Shown here one piece after another: positions 12,131 through 21,637 of a DNA stretch of 49,396 nt (position 1 is the stretch's first letter; each line of letters starts with the position of its first letter). Origin of the DNA: an uncultured beta proteobacterium (GTDB lineage: Bacteria; Pseudomonadota; Gammaproteobacteria; Burkholderiales; Burkholderiaceae); assembly GCA_903867305.1 (NCBI GenBank), contig CAIPQU010000013.1, positions 1-49,396 on the forward strand, read 5' to 3'. The position numbers and the translations under genes are program-made. The notes below the pieces were generated by a model that saw only the letters and a program-made list of their open reading frames with translations, did not search any database and was not told the origin of the DNA.

Positions 12131-13051
12131 TTATGACGACTTTACGGTCGATTCGAACCAATCACAAATTTGTGACCCATTCCAAAACACCACACCCGGA
12201 TGCTTGCTCAAAAATTCGAGCATCATCTCAAAATATTTAATGCGATGCGTCGCCCCAGAAATATATGGATGAACTCCAAAAGCCAGAATACGTGCACCGT
12301 TCGCAGACTCGGCATAGACTCGCTCAAGAGAATCTTTCATTCGATTGAGCATCGCATCGGATTCTTGCGCATTGGTGAGCATGATGGCAATGTCATTGAG
12401 TTCGACCGTATAAGGGATCGACACTAGTGGTCCACCGTTGGTTTTCACGATTTGTGGCTGATCATCTAAGACCCAATCACCAAACCACCGAAAACCAGCT
12501 TCTTTGACATAGTCGAGCGTGGCAAAGGTTTCACTACGCCCTGGCCCTAACCAACCTTGCGGTTTGATCCCTGAGAATTTTTGGATGACCTCAATCGTGT
12601 GCGCAATCATCGCGCGTTGATCAGGAATCTTTTGGATCGGTATCTGTTCATAGCAATGCGCCATGATTTCCCAACCGTCTTTGAGTGCCGTCTCTGGCAC
12701 TAGTGGGCGAGTCTCGCAAACTTTGGCGTTGAGCGACATCGTAGCGGTAATGCCATATTTTCTAAAAGCTTCAAAAATACGCCAAATTCCCACCCTCATG
12801 CCGTATTCATGCCAGGTCCAATTCGGAACATCTGGAATGGGGGGTACACCTCCTGGTGGAGGTGAGGCCGATCTCGGCATGGACCTAGTAATATCCCACT
12901 CTTCAATATTAACGACTGGCCAAATCACAACTCTGGCATCTCCCGGCAACTTCAGCGGAGGACGTTGAATGATGGCGCTATAGTCCAAGCGTTCATGAGG
13001 CTTCATCGCGCTTGCTTCTTCAGCAGCAAATTGATTATTTAAATCACTCAT
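12131..13051 (-). CDS. PuuE/allantoinase-like polysaccharide deacetylase family protein
   Basis: 306-residue NodB-fold protein. The features fit the PuuE (uricase-independent allantoinase-like) branch rather than true chitin deacetylases: VNIEEWD near residue 50 where the acidic metal ligand lies, WHEYGMRVGIWRI near 80, EIMAHCYEQ with a His ligand, and the late HPYISGATHR motif. No signal peptide is seen, so it should be cytoplasmic. It forms a two-gene unit with the amidase (4-bp gap) and is divergent from a Bug receptor. Hydrolysis of a cyclic amide followed by amidase action is a reasonable guess, but the substrate is unknown. Confidence 0.8.
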   Translation of the reverse strand: MSDLNNQFAAEEASAMKPHERLDYSAIIQRPPLKLPGDARVVIWPVVNIEEWDITRSMPRSASPPPGGVPPIPDVPNWTWHEYGMRVGIWRIFEAFRKYGITATMSLNAKVCETRPLVPETALKDGWEIMAHCYEQIPIQKIPDQRAMIAHTIEVIQKFSGIKPQGWLGPGRSETFATLDYVKEAGFRWFGDWVLDDQPQIVKTNGGPLVSIPYTVELNDIAIMLTNAQESDAMLNRMKDSLERVYAESANGARILAFGVHPYISGATHRIKYFEMMLEFLSKHPGVVFWNGSQICDWFESTVKSS

Positions 13052-13066
13052 ATCTTATTCTTCTAT

Positions 13067-13094
13067 TTGAATTATTCATGATGACTAATATAAT
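13067..13094 (+). promoter_or_regulatory. Sigma70-type promoter for the Bug receptor / LLM pair
   Basis: TTGAAT (13067-13072), 16 bp, TATAAT (13089-13094) in the 84-bp divergent gap. It points at the receptor gene starting at 13136, which has AAGGA five bases before its ATG. Confidence 0.6.
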
Positions 13095-13135
13095 GGAAAT
13101 TACCTAGTTACCGTTATAAATTCCCAAGGATCTTC

Positions 13136-14116
13136 ATGCAACATCAACTTTTTAAGTTCTCTGGCTTTGTCAAGTACCTCTATCTTGTTTTGCTAATGTC
13201 ACTGAGCTTACAAGCTTTTTCTCAAAACTACCCCAAGAAAAACATCGTTTTTGTGGTTCCTTTTGGTCCTGGGGGCTCTGGTGATCTGATGGCAAGAACC
13301 TTCGCTCAGTATTTAGAGGCGAATTTAAAGCAGACGGTGATCGTCGATAACAAACCTGGCGCGGACGGTATGGTTGGTACTGAATTTGTCAAAAATGCAG
13401 TGCCTGATGGTTATACCATTCTGCTAACGACCAATACGACGATGGCTGCTAATTCGGTCTTTTATAAAAAAATCTCATATGACCCATTAAAAGACTTCGA
13501 ACATATTGGTCTTTTTGGTACGGCGGCGTCCGTAGCACTCGTACCAAAAGACTCGCCATTGAATAGCATCAGTGATCTGGTTGCTGCAACCAAAGCCAAT
13601 CCAGATAAGTTTTTTTATGGGCATTACAACTCAGCATCTCGGATGACTGTCGAAATGCTCAAAACTCGCACTGGTGCCAAATTAACTGGCATTCCTTATA
13701 AATCCGTTGGCTCGGCTCTCCAAGATTTTTACGGTGGTCAAACCCAGGCCATCTTTATTGAGTATCCGCCTGCTAAAGCACAAATCGCCGGAGGCAAAAT
13801 CAAGGCACTCGGTGTGACTGGTCCAACTCGTTTTAGAGAGTGGCCAACGATTCCGGCGATTAATGAAACCTACCCAGGTTTTGAATTAAGTTTTTATTTA
13901 GGACTAGGAGCGCCAGCAGGACTGCCACAAGAAGTATTGCAAATATTAACAACGCAATTAGAAACAGCGCTGAAAGATCCTGCATTTATCGCTAAAGTAA
14001 ATAATTTAGAGCTTGACCCCGGCAAACTCAATCGTGACCAATACCAAAAATTCGTACGAAGCGAAAAAGAACGTTGGGCGAAGATTGTGCCCGAAGCTGG
14101 TATCCAACCTGAATAA
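13136..14116 (+). CDS. Bug/TctC-family tripartite-tricarboxylate-type periplasmic binding protein
   Basis: 326 residues. An N-terminal signal peptide with hydrophobic core (YLYLVLLMSLSLQAF) is probably cut after SQ. The mature part opens with the Bug motif (VVPFGPGGSGDLMAR) and has PDGYTILL and GIPYKSVGSALQDF, typical of receptors that bind carboxylates or amides between two lobes. No TctA or TctB membrane genes are nearby, so it is an orphan receptor or shares a distant permease. The next gene, a flavin oxidoreductase, is 46 bp downstream, so the pair may import and oxidise one compound. The ligand is unknown. Confidence 0.9.
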   Translation: MQHQLFKFSGFVKYLYLVLLMSLSLQAFSQNYPKKNIVFVVPFGPGGSGDLMARTFAQYLEANLKQTVIVDNKPGADGMVGTEFVKNAVPDGYTILLTTNTTMAANSVFYKKISYDPLKDFEHIGLFGTAASVALVPKDSPLNSISDLVAATKANPDKFFYGHYNSASRMTVEMLKTRTGAKLTGIPYKSVGSALQDFYGGQTQAIFIEYPPAKAQIAGGKIKALGVTGPTRFREWPTIPAINETYPGFELSFYLGLGAPAGLPQEVLQILTTQLETALKDPAFIAKVNNLELDPGKLNRDQYQKFVRSEKERWAKIVPEAGIQPE

Positions 14117-14162
14117 AGATTTAACTTTACAATTATTGATTCATTACTAAAAGAGACTTTAT

Positions 14163-15311
14163 ATGCGCCTCGGATATTTCACCATGCCCCTCCACCCTCT
14201 TCATCGCGATGGTACCGAAACATTGCATGAAGATCGCCAAACGATTATTTACGCTGATCAACTAGGATTTTATGATGCGTTCGTTGGTGAGCATCTGACG
14301 GACCAGGCAGAAAATGTCACGAACAGTATGATTTTTTTAGCCACCCTGATTTTTGAAACGAAGAACATTAAATTAGGTACTGGTACCTCGAACCTGTCGC
14401 ATGCACACCCGACCTTAATCGCTGCTCAAGCCGCGATGTTTGATCGCTTAGCCAAAGGACGCTTTGTTTTTGGTATTAGCCCAGGAGCGCTGGCTTCGGA
14501 TGCTGAAGCTCTCGGCATGTTAAGTGAAGATCGTAATCAATTATTTGCTGAAGCAATCGATGTCATTTTAAAAATCTGGGAAGGTGAGCCACCGTATAAC
14601 ATCGACTTACCGAACAATCGCTTTAAAGTTAGCGTGCAAAATACCCAAGTACTCGACATTGGTCGTGGTTACATCATGAAACCTTATCAACAACCAAGAC
14701 CAGAGATTGTTGGAACTGTCGTTGCGCCATTTTCTAAAGGCGTAATCGCAATGGGTAAACGTGATTTCCATCCGATGTCAGCGAACTTTTTATTGAAAAA
14801 CTGGTTGCCTTCGCATTGGAATAACTACGCTCAAGGTAAATCTGAAGTGGGTGAAGTCGCTCAGGTGAAAGATTGGCGTGTGGCAAGAACCGTATTTGTT
14901 GGTGACACATCTGCGATCGCACAAGAATACGGAAAATCTCATGCTGATAGCCCTTATCGCTATTACTACAAACAAATGTTGACGAAGATGAAAATCTCGA
15001 ATCGTCATGTGATCTTTAAAAAGAGCCGTGAAGCGGATGACAGTACCATTACCCTCGATGGCATTTTGGATGATTTAGTGATTTGTGGAACAGTCAATGA
15101 AGTTGTTGACCAAATCCTCGCGATGCAAGAAGAAGTTGGTAACTTTGGAGAACTGGTCTACGCTGGAATGGATCTTGTTGATCCTGCTCTGGGTAGAAGA
15201 TCCATGGAACTGATGGCGCATGAAGTCATGCCAAGAGTCAATGAAGCTCTAGGACTTGGTTATGTCACGAATGCGGATGCTGAGCAAAGTGCTTCTGTCA
15301 TCATCAGCTAA
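14163..15311 (+). CDS. Luciferase-like (LLM-class) flavin-dependent oxidoreductase
   Basis: 382-residue TIM-barrel flavoprotein. The N-terminus (MRLGYFTMPLHP, then EHLTDQAENVTN) and the GKGRF-type motif AKGRFVFGISPGALASD match LLM monooxygenases that use FMNH2 supplied by a partner reductase. A bacterial luciferase-like core continues to about residue 340. No flavin reductase is adjacent, so it must borrow one. It lies in a likely operon behind a Bug receptor and divergent from an amidase/deacetylase pair, which suggests catabolism of a small N- or S-containing organic compound. It could also be an F420-type member, though F420 genes are not seen here. Confidence 0.85.
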   Translation: MRLGYFTMPLHPLHRDGTETLHEDRQTIIYADQLGFYDAFVGEHLTDQAENVTNSMIFLATLIFETKNIKLGTGTSNLSHAHPTLIAAQAAMFDRLAKGRFVFGISPGALASDAEALGMLSEDRNQLFAEAIDVILKIWEGEPPYNIDLPNNRFKVSVQNTQVLDIGRGYIMKPYQQPRPEIVGTVVAPFSKGVIAMGKRDFHPMSANFLLKNWLPSHWNNYAQGKSEVGEVAQVKDWRVARTVFVGDTSAIAQEYGKSHADSPYRYYYKQMLTKMKISNRHVIFKKSREADDSTITLDGILDDLVICGTVNEVVDQILAMQEEVGNFGELVYAGMDLVDPALGRRSMELMAHEVMPRVNEALGLGYVTNADAEQSASVIIS

Positions 15312-15351
15312 GTATCTCTCCTTTAAATTCTTCAGTTAATTACTCAGTTAA

Positions 15352-17796
15352 TTAACGCCACGTCTTAACATCCATTACAGCGCCCTGAGTTCTCCAACTC
15401 TGGGCTCCAGTAATGACGGTATCCAAAAACCGAATCTTTTTCTCTTGATATCTCCCCACTACCTCATGGTGAGGATGGTGATAACGGTTGCGATATCCTG
15501 TTTGAGAAAAAGCCAGCTCTGGATTTAGTGCTTCAATAAAGCCAGTCGAGGAAGAACTTTTACTCCCGTGATGCGGTGCCATTAATACTAAGTGACGCTC
15601 TAAAACTTCTTGATGCTGAATGGGGGAATGTTGAAGCTGTTGAATGATACTTAACTCACCATGTTTTTCTACATCACCCGTTAACCACACTGAGTGATAC
15701 TCATTTCTGACTTCTAAAACACAGCTCATCTCATTAGGTTTGGTCAATTCAAATTGACGAGTGAGAGACTCTTCCAAGGTAGGATGCCACATCAAAAATT
15801 CAACACCATCCCATTGCCAACCATGGCCCGCCTGACAATACTCAAAAGGTACTTGATGTTTTACAAACAACTTTTGTAATGGATGCTGCGGGGGAATTGA
15901 ACCAGAGATATTGTTGATCGAAAAATTCTCTAACAAAAATGGCAAGCCCCCAATATGATCAGAGTCTTGATGACTAATCAATAATTGATCAATGCTCCGA
16001 ATACCCTTGGCCCGCAAATGCGGAATAATGACTTTTTCTGCTGGATCAAATTTACCAAAACTGATCGGTCCTGTATCAAACAGTAATTGATGAGACTTGG
16101 TCTGAATTAGTACCGCATTACCCTGTCCAATATCCCACACAAACATTTCAAATTCACCATCATCAATACCCTTTCCAGGAATGTAATAGAACGGAATAAA
16201 AAGACTGATACAAAGTATGAGTCCACTAGAGCGTGATTTCCATGTATGCGCAATCATGCCTGGGCGGATACAACATAAAACCCCGATCAAAGAGAGCCAT
16301 AGATGGATTGGCGATGGCTGTGCCCCATGAATTACAGCCCACTCTAGTTTCGACATGGGCTCAATGAGATAAGCCAATATCTGGAAAAATCCATGCGCTA
16401 TAAATAAAAAAATATCGCCTAGATAGGATGGTAAAAATGCCCCTAACATGGCACAAGGTGTTACCAAGAAACTGACCACCGGTATAGCGATCGCATTGGC
16501 TAGTGGAGAAATAAACGATATTTGATAAAACCAATAGAGTGTGAGCGGAATTAAAGCAATCGTCACAACGGCTTGAACCCGAGTAGCTTCTCCCAATGAA
16601 CTTCTGAGTTTTTGTAAAAATAACAAATCAACATCATGAACCGCTGATGGGTCTTTTGACATCGCAAACAAGATAGCGGCGACGGCGCCAAAAGATAGCC
16701 AAAATCCAGGAGTGTAAATCGCCCAGGGATTGATCAGTAAAACGATCAATAACGCCCAAAACCATCCGTCAAAGGGATGAATCACCCTGCCGAACCAAAG
16801 CGCTATAGTATTGGCTCCCACCATATAGGTCGTCCGCTGCGCAGGAATCTGAAACCCTGCTAAACAACTGTAAATCAAAGCGGTGATCAAACCGATCGTA
16901 GAAGATGCTAATGGCGATGGCATCCAATAGATCCAGCGAGTTCTTTTCCAAAGGCAACGCGCAAGAGATGCTCCAAATCCAGCCAGCATCGTGACATGCA
17001 GTCCCGAAATCGATATTAAGTGACCGATCCCAGTAGCACTAAAAATTTTCCAATCATTGGGATGGATGAGTTGTTGATCACCAATCACTAGAGCGGTGAT
17101 CACGCCCACGTATGGCGATTGCGTACCCAGAGAATTTTCGATTTTTTGTCGGAGCAGAAATCTCGCTCGCTCAATCATCGTTTGAAAACTCCAGACCCAA
17201 GCATCGATGAATTGTGCCCCTTGTGCATGCTGCGATTGAATATTTCCTTGTGCGCCAATATCGTTGATATACATCCATTGCTCGACATCAAATGAATAAG
17301 GATTTTTGAGACCATGAGGTTTCTTAAGCTTAACGACAAATTGCCAACGCTGCCCTGGCATGAATTTTTGATTGGGGGAAGAATAAAAAAGCCATACTCT
17401 CGCAGGCATTTCGGTTTCGTCACTCTTTTGAGGACGTATGAACGTATAACGCTCTACCTTGAAGGTAAATTGAACTCCTTTGGGTGAGACTTTGGGTAAT
17501 CCGTCAATATAACCAATCATCTTGACCGTTGATTCATCAAATTGCTCTTGGAGTTGATTAGCATCCTTGTGATGTTTTAAATACTGCGCCCAATAAAACC
17601 CCATCAAAAAAAATATGGCTAGGATAATGAACCAGATGGGTAATTGTTGAAATAATTGTTTCTGATATACAAGATAGCTTGAATAGAGTATGGCGCTTCC
17701 TGTAAAGATGCCAATGAGTACCCATGGGGGATGTCGCACGTCAAAAAATAAAGAAAATAATTCCCCAGCAATGATTGCTGAAATCAATAAACGCAT
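15352..17796 (-). CDS. comEC: ComEC/Rec2 DNA-uptake channel protein
   Basis: An inner-membrane channel of 814 residues that carries single-stranded DNA into the cytoplasm during natural transformation. The layout is complete: N-terminal helices and a DUF4131-like soluble part (about 1-200), the competence membrane domain (about 210-520; GHLISISGLHVTMLAGFG is the hallmark), and a C-terminal metallo-beta-lactamase-like domain (about 540-800) with the metal motif SHQDSDHIGG and a later APHHGS. It lies in a minus-strand run lolC-lolD-tatD-comEC, 6 bp after tatD. Intact ComEC implies competence or recent ancestry of it. The type IV pilus genes are outside this window. Confidence 0.95.
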   Translation of the reverse strand: MRLLISAIIAGELFSLFFDVRHPPWVLIGIFTGSAILYSSYLVYQKQLFQQLPIWFIILAIFFLMGFYWAQYLKHHKDANQLQEQFDESTVKMIGYIDGLPKVSPKGVQFTFKVERYTFIRPQKSDETEMPARVWLFYSSPNQKFMPGQRWQFVVKLKKPHGLKNPYSFDVEQWMYINDIGAQGNIQSQHAQGAQFIDAWVWSFQTMIERARFLLRQKIENSLGTQSPYVGVITALVIGDQQLIHPNDWKIFSATGIGHLISISGLHVTMLAGFGASLARCLWKRTRWIYWMPSPLASSTIGLITALIYSCLAGFQIPAQRTTYMVGANTIALWFGRVIHPFDGWFWALLIVLLINPWAIYTPGFWLSFGAVAAILFAMSKDPSAVHDVDLLFLQKLRSSLGEATRVQAVVTIALIPLTLYWFYQISFISPLANAIAIPVVSFLVTPCAMLGAFLPSYLGDIFLFIAHGFFQILAYLIEPMSKLEWAVIHGAQPSPIHLWLSLIGVLCCIRPGMIAHTWKSRSSGLILCISLFIPFYYIPGKGIDDGEFEMFVWDIGQGNAVLIQTKSHQLLFDTGPISFGKFDPAEKVIIPHLRAKGIRSIDQLLISHQDSDHIGGLPFLLENFSINNISGSIPPQHPLQKLFVKHQVPFEYCQAGHGWQWDGVEFLMWHPTLEESLTRQFELTKPNEMSCVLEVRNEYHSVWLTGDVEKHGELSIIQQLQHSPIQHQEVLERHLVLMAPHHGSKSSSSTGFIEALNPELAFSQTGYRNRYHHPHHEVVGRYQEKKIRFLDTVITGAQSWRTQGAVMDVKTWR

Positions 17797-17802
17797 CGTA
17801 AT

Positions 17803-18609
17803 TTATAGAAGTTTTTTTAGTCGGGGTAAAACACGTGATGCGTTTTGCAGATTCATCTTGGCCACTTCATCCAGTGACATGTTTCGCTCTTTTGCAAAGC
17901 TTTGCGCAATTCTGGGTAAATAGGCAGGCTCGTTACGTTTACTTTCTTCATCCATTAACCATGATGGCGGTATATCTGGACTATCCGTCTCGATGACATA
18001 CGATTCTTGTGAAAATTGTTTTGCCAATCGTTTGATTTGTAGGGACCTGTCATAGGTGATCGTTCCACCAAAACCCATCACAAAATTGAGGTCTAAAAAA
18101 GATTGCGCTTGGACAAAGCTACCATTAAACGCGTGAGCGATACCACCACTGACTTTAGTTTGTCGTAGTCTTTTCAAGAGTTGATCCTGTGACTTTCGAA
18201 CATGCATGATGATCGGTAGCTCAAAGTCTTTCGCAATTTTTAATTGCTCTTCAAAAAACCATTCTTGCTTTTTATTGTCTAGATGCGTGACAAAGTAATC
18301 TAAACCAATCTCTCCTACGGCAACTAACCGTGGGTGATGGTGATATTTTTCAATCGCTTGACGCGTAAGTTCAATATCTTTCTCTTGCGCATCCATGGTA
18401 TAGAGCGGATGTATGCCAAGGCTAAAGCACAGGTGGGGGATCAGTGGACTCCACTGTTCGACAATCTTGACGACACGCTCATAATCACTGACGCGCACCG
18501 CCGGAATCAAGATACCTGTAACTCCCTGTTCCGCAGCCCTCGCCAGGACGAGAGATAAATCATCCCGAAACTCTGGTGCATCGATGTGGCAATGCGTATC
18601 AAACCACAT
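17803..18609 (-). CDS. tatD: TatD-family metal-dependent DNase
   Basis: 268-residue TIM-barrel nuclease. Metal ligands are visible in order: DTHCHID (residues 4-10), the glutamate in VGEIGLDY, the histidines in PIIMHVRKS and AHAFNGS, and the aspartate in ETDSPDIPP. Family members trim 3' ends of DNA or RNA and have roles in repair and quality control. The link to Tat export is historical only. It sits 3 bp after lolD and 6 bp before comEC, all on the minus strand, so one transcript is likely. YcfH and YjjV paralogues cannot be told apart by sequence alone. Confidence 0.93.
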   Translation of the reverse strand: MWFDTHCHIDAPEFRDDLSLVLARAAEQGVTGILIPAVRVSDYERVVKIVEQWSPLIPHLCFSLGIHPLYTMDAQEKDIELTRQAIEKYHHHPRLVAVGEIGLDYFVTHLDNKKQEWFFEEQLKIAKDFELPIIMHVRKSQDQLLKRLRQTKVSGGIAHAFNGSFVQAQSFLDLNFVMGFGGTITYDRSLQIKRLAKQFSQESYVIETDSPDIPPSWLMDEESKRNEPAYLPRIAQSFAKERNMSLDEVAKMNLQNASRVLPRLKKLL

Positions 18610-18612
18610 CGC

Positions 18613-19335
18613 TTATCCGTTTTGAATTTCAGCAGTGATATCGATTAAACCGCCTTGCGTCAGTTTTAAGATGCGATCACAACGCTTTGCTCTCAAGGGG
18701 TCATGCGTCACAATCACAAAAGCAGTCCCTTGACTTTGCGCCACATGCATCATCAAGTCAAAGACCTGATCAGCAGTTTGTGTATCGAGATTGCCGGTTG
18801 GCTCATCCGCAAGAACACAACTAGGTTTTCCTACTAAGGCTCTTGCAACAGCCACGCGTTGCCGCTCACCACCAGATAACATACCTGGGGTATGGTGCAG
18901 CCGCTCACTCAAGCCAACTTGAGCCAACATCTTTGCGGCGGCTTCATCGGCCTTGAGTCGACTGAGTCCTCGAATACGCAATGGCATCGCCACATTCTCA
19001 AGAGCTGTAAATTCGGGTAATAAATGATGAAACTGGTAAATAAAACCGAGCTCACGATTGCGCAGAAGGTTACGTCGTTCTTCATCTAAATCAGAAAATT
19101 TCTGACCACCCAATTGAATGTTTCCAACAGTGGCTTCATCTAATCCACCAAGGATATGTAATAAAGTACTCTTACCCGATCCAGAGGCACCAACGATGGC
19201 GACTTTTTCAGCAGGACGCACATGTAAGTTAATCCCTTTTAAAACTGTGAGCGCTTCGACATCGCTACCAAAGACTTTAACAATATCAGTCGCAATCAAA
19301 GCATAATCGGCTTGTTCAATATCGAGATCATTCAT
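18613..19335 (-). CDS. lolD: Lipoprotein-releasing ABC transporter ATPase LolD
   Basis: ATPase of the LolCDE complex, which pulls outer-membrane lipoproteins from the inner membrane for hand-over to LolA. The 240-residue protein has Walker [10 protein letters not shown], the Q-loop region [20 protein letters not shown] (the FHHLL stretch is characteristic of LolD/MacB-type ATPases), the signature LSGGERQR, Walker [13 protein letters not shown] and the H-loop VTHD. Its start overlaps the end of the lolC gene by 8 bp, so the ATPase and its permease are co-expressed. Confidence 0.96.
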   Translation of the reverse strand: MNDLDIEQADYALIATDIVKVFGSDVEALTVLKGINLHVRPAEKVAIVGASGSGKSTLLHILGGLDEATVGNIQLGGQKFSDLDEERRNLLRNRELGFIYQFHHLLPEFTALENVAMPLRIRGLSRLKADEAAAKMLAQVGLSERLHHTPGMLSGGERQRVAVARALVGKPSCVLADEPTGNLDTQTADQVFDLMMHVAQSQGTAFVIVTHDPLRAKRCDRILKLTQGGLIDITAEIQNG

Positions 19336-20614
19336 AGCGAAGCGCCTCTGCAGGTTTAACTTTGGCAGCGCGCCAACTAGGATACAAAGTGGCCAAGAGA
19401 CTCAAGACAAATGCCATACCGCCAACTTTAATCACGTCATCCGCATGAATATCCGATGGCAACTCACTAATGAAGTAAATATCTTTCGGTAAAAACTGTA
19501 CCCGAAAGATCGCCTCAATCGCTGGCACAATCACATCAATATTTGCGGCAACGAGTAAGCCTAAAAGCACGCCTAATATTGAACCTAAAACACCAATGGC
19601 GAGACCTTGTACAAAAAATATTTTTTGGATCATCCTAGCTGATGCCCCCATGGTTCGCAATATAGCAATGTCAGCTTGTTTGTCAGTGACCGTCATGACT
19701 AAGGTGGAGACTAAGTTAAACGCAGCAACTGCAATAATCATCGCTAAGATAATAAACATCATTCTTTTTTCGGTTTTGACGGCGGCAAACCAGTTTCTAT
19801 TTTGCATCGACCAGTCAATCGCCACGATACCGGGTGGTAAAGTTGCATTTAATTTCATGGCAATATTTGGTGCGGCGTACATATCATCTAATTTGATACG
19901 AAGTCCCGTAGGAAATTGATTTTGGGTGAGTGCGGCGGCATCTTTCCAATGAATCATCGCCAAACCACTATCAAATTCATAATGACCACTATCAATCACA
20001 CCAATAACATTAAAGGACTTTTGGCGAGGTAATACACCCGCCGGTGTCAAATCCCCCTGTGGGACCATGACAGCAATTTTGTCACCTTTTTGCACCCCTA
20101 AGATGTTGGCGAGTTCCACACCTAAAGCGATATTAAATGAGCCTGGCTGTAAATCATTCAGACTACCGGAATGGATTTGGCTAGGGACATCAGAGACCGA
20201 TTTTTCTTGCAAAGGATCTATGCCGCGTAATTCGATGCCTCGCATCAAACCGCCTCTGACCAGTAAGCCTTGTGATTGTAAGATCGGGGCTACGCCAATC
20301 ACATGTTGTTGCTTTAATAAAGCGGTGGATATTTCTTGCCAATTCTCAAGCCCAGTACTCGACCGTATCTCAATATGAGATAAAACCGACAACATCTTGT
20401 CACGCACTTCTTTTTGAAAGCCATTCATCACGGAGAGAACAATAATCAGGGAGGCTACCCCAAGCGCGATACCAACCATGGATAAAGTCGAGATGAACGA
20501 TAAAAAACCATCCCTTTTTTGACCGACTGTTTTACGCTTGGCCCTAACATAGCGCAGGCCAATTTCCATAAATACAGGCAAATCAAAAGGTAATAATTTA
20601 TTTTGCATACCCAT
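19328..20614 (-). CDS. lolC: Lipoprotein-releasing ABC transporter permease LolC/LolE
   Basis: 428-residue permease with the type VII ABC layout: one helix near residues 40-60 ([28 protein letters not shown]), a large periplasmic domain, then three helices in the C-terminal third. The N-terminal motif [12 protein letters not shown] matches LolC/LolE. Only one permease gene is present here, so it may work as a LolF-like homodimer. Two ATGs (20614 and 20608) are both possible starts. It is divergent from the conserved unknown gene, 39 bp away. No Hook or Pad test of LolC versus LolE identity was done. Confidence 0.93.
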   Translation of the reverse strand: MGMQNKLLPFDLPVFMEIGLRYVRAKRKTVGQKRDGFLSFISTLSMVGIALGVASLIIVLSVMNGFQKEVRDKMLSVLSHIEIRSSTGLENWQEISTALLKQQHVIGVAPILQSQGLLVRGGLMRGIELRGIDPLQEKSVSDVPSQIHSGSLNDLQPGSFNIALGVELANILGVQKGDKIAVMVPQGDLTPAGVLPRQKSFNVIGVIDSGHYEFDSGLAMIHWKDAAALTQNQFPTGLRIKLDDMYAAPNIAMKLNATLPPGIVAIDWSMQNRNWFAAVKTEKRMMFIILAMIIAVAAFNLVSTLVMTVTDKQADIAILRTMGASARMIQKIFFVQGLAIGVLGSILGVLLGLLVAANIDVIVPAIEAIFRVQFLPKDIYFISELPSDIHADDVIKVGGMAFVLSLLATLYPSWRAAKVKPAEALRYE

Positions 20615-20653
20615 AGTTTAGTGTTTTCTCAATTCACACATAAAATAAGGTCT

Positions 20654-21628
20654 ATGAGTAATCAAATCAACAAGCAAATCAGTTTTTTAATCCCCCAATT
20701 TCTTCGTTCTGAAGATGTTGATGATTTTTTTTATGAACAACAAGGAACGGTTGAAGAAGTCCTCCTCTTGGGACCACAAGTGCCTATGGCGGCAAAACTG
20801 AGCCAATACTTAGTCAACCAAGACCGTATTTGTCTCGAACTCGTTCATTTACATGCCACTAGAGATCATATCGTGCTGATGGATCCAAGGATAATGCAGA
20901 TTCAAGCGCAGGAGGAACTAGCGCTTCGACAAAGTGTGACTGAGACTCTGGAACACTTCTTAGGGACTGAAGGTGAGTTTTTCCCTGATCGATGGATTTA
21001 TCCTGCAAAAGCCTTTGCAGAACTCAAAACCCACACCCCATTGCAAGCCATGGGTCTGAATATCGATATCTGGATGCCCAAAGATCAAAACTCTACTGGC
21101 CTAGCCAAAAAATGGCGTCAATTACAAAATGAAATCCAAATGATTTGGCATGATCATCCCGTCAATCAAGAGCGCGAGGCCAAAGGCCAACTCAGTGTCA
21201 ATTCTATTTGGCTTTACGGTATTGGCCAAGTGTCGCAGATCGCTCCTCACCCCATCTTGCAAGATGTCACGAAGATCTATAGTCAGCATCCAATCCAGCT
21301 CGATAACCGCATGGTCAGTTTACCTATGTCGAATATCCCAGATCTGAGCTCAATGGCGGATGAGCACCACTTGGTCTTTGCCCAAGATCTCAGTCCATCC
21401 GATTGGCAAGGCTGTTGGTCTTCTAGTTTAGAAGCCCTTGCAGAAAAAAAGCTCCAACAAATACAACTCTTGAAAATGCATGAAGGTATTCTTCACCAAC
21501 ATCGATTAACCCAAGATGATATAAAACTCAGTTTTTGGAAAAAGCTCTTGCCACAAAAAAAACCGAATCATTCAGGACTCAGTGATTGGATGGAGTATTC
21601 TAAAAAGCTATCCTGGATCCCTCTATAA
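20654..21628 (+). CDS. Conserved protein of unknown function upstream of recJ
   Basis: About 324 residues and not membrane-bound. I recall similar proteins beside recJ in Burkholderiales, sometimes annotated as phosphoglycerate-mutase-like, but no catalytic residues of that family are clear, so I give no function. A conserved-looking core reads QNEIQMIWHDHPVNQEREAKG then SVNSIWLYG, and the N-terminus has FLIPQFLRSEDVDDFF. The frame can be read back to a TTG at 20603, but that would overlap lolC. The ATG at 20654 is preceded by AAGG and gives the natural start. It is followed 9 bp later by recJ, so they are likely one operon. Confidence 0.75.
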   Translation: MSNQINKQISFLIPQFLRSEDVDDFFYEQQGTVEEVLLLGPQVPMAAKLSQYLVNQDRICLELVHLHATRDHIVLMDPRIMQIQAQEELALRQSVTETLEHFLGTEGEFFPDRWIYPAKAFAELKTHTPLQAMGLNIDIWMPKDQNSTGLAKKWRQLQNEIQMIWHDHPVNQEREAKGQLSVNSIWLYGIGQVSQIAPHPILQDVTKIYSQHPIQLDNRMVSLPMSNIPDLSSMADEHHLVFAQDLSPSDWQGCWSSSLEALAEKKLQQIQLLKMHEGILHQHRLTQDDIKLSFWKKLLPQKKPNHSGLSDWMEYSKKLSWIPL

Positions 21629-21637
21629 AGCCATTTC

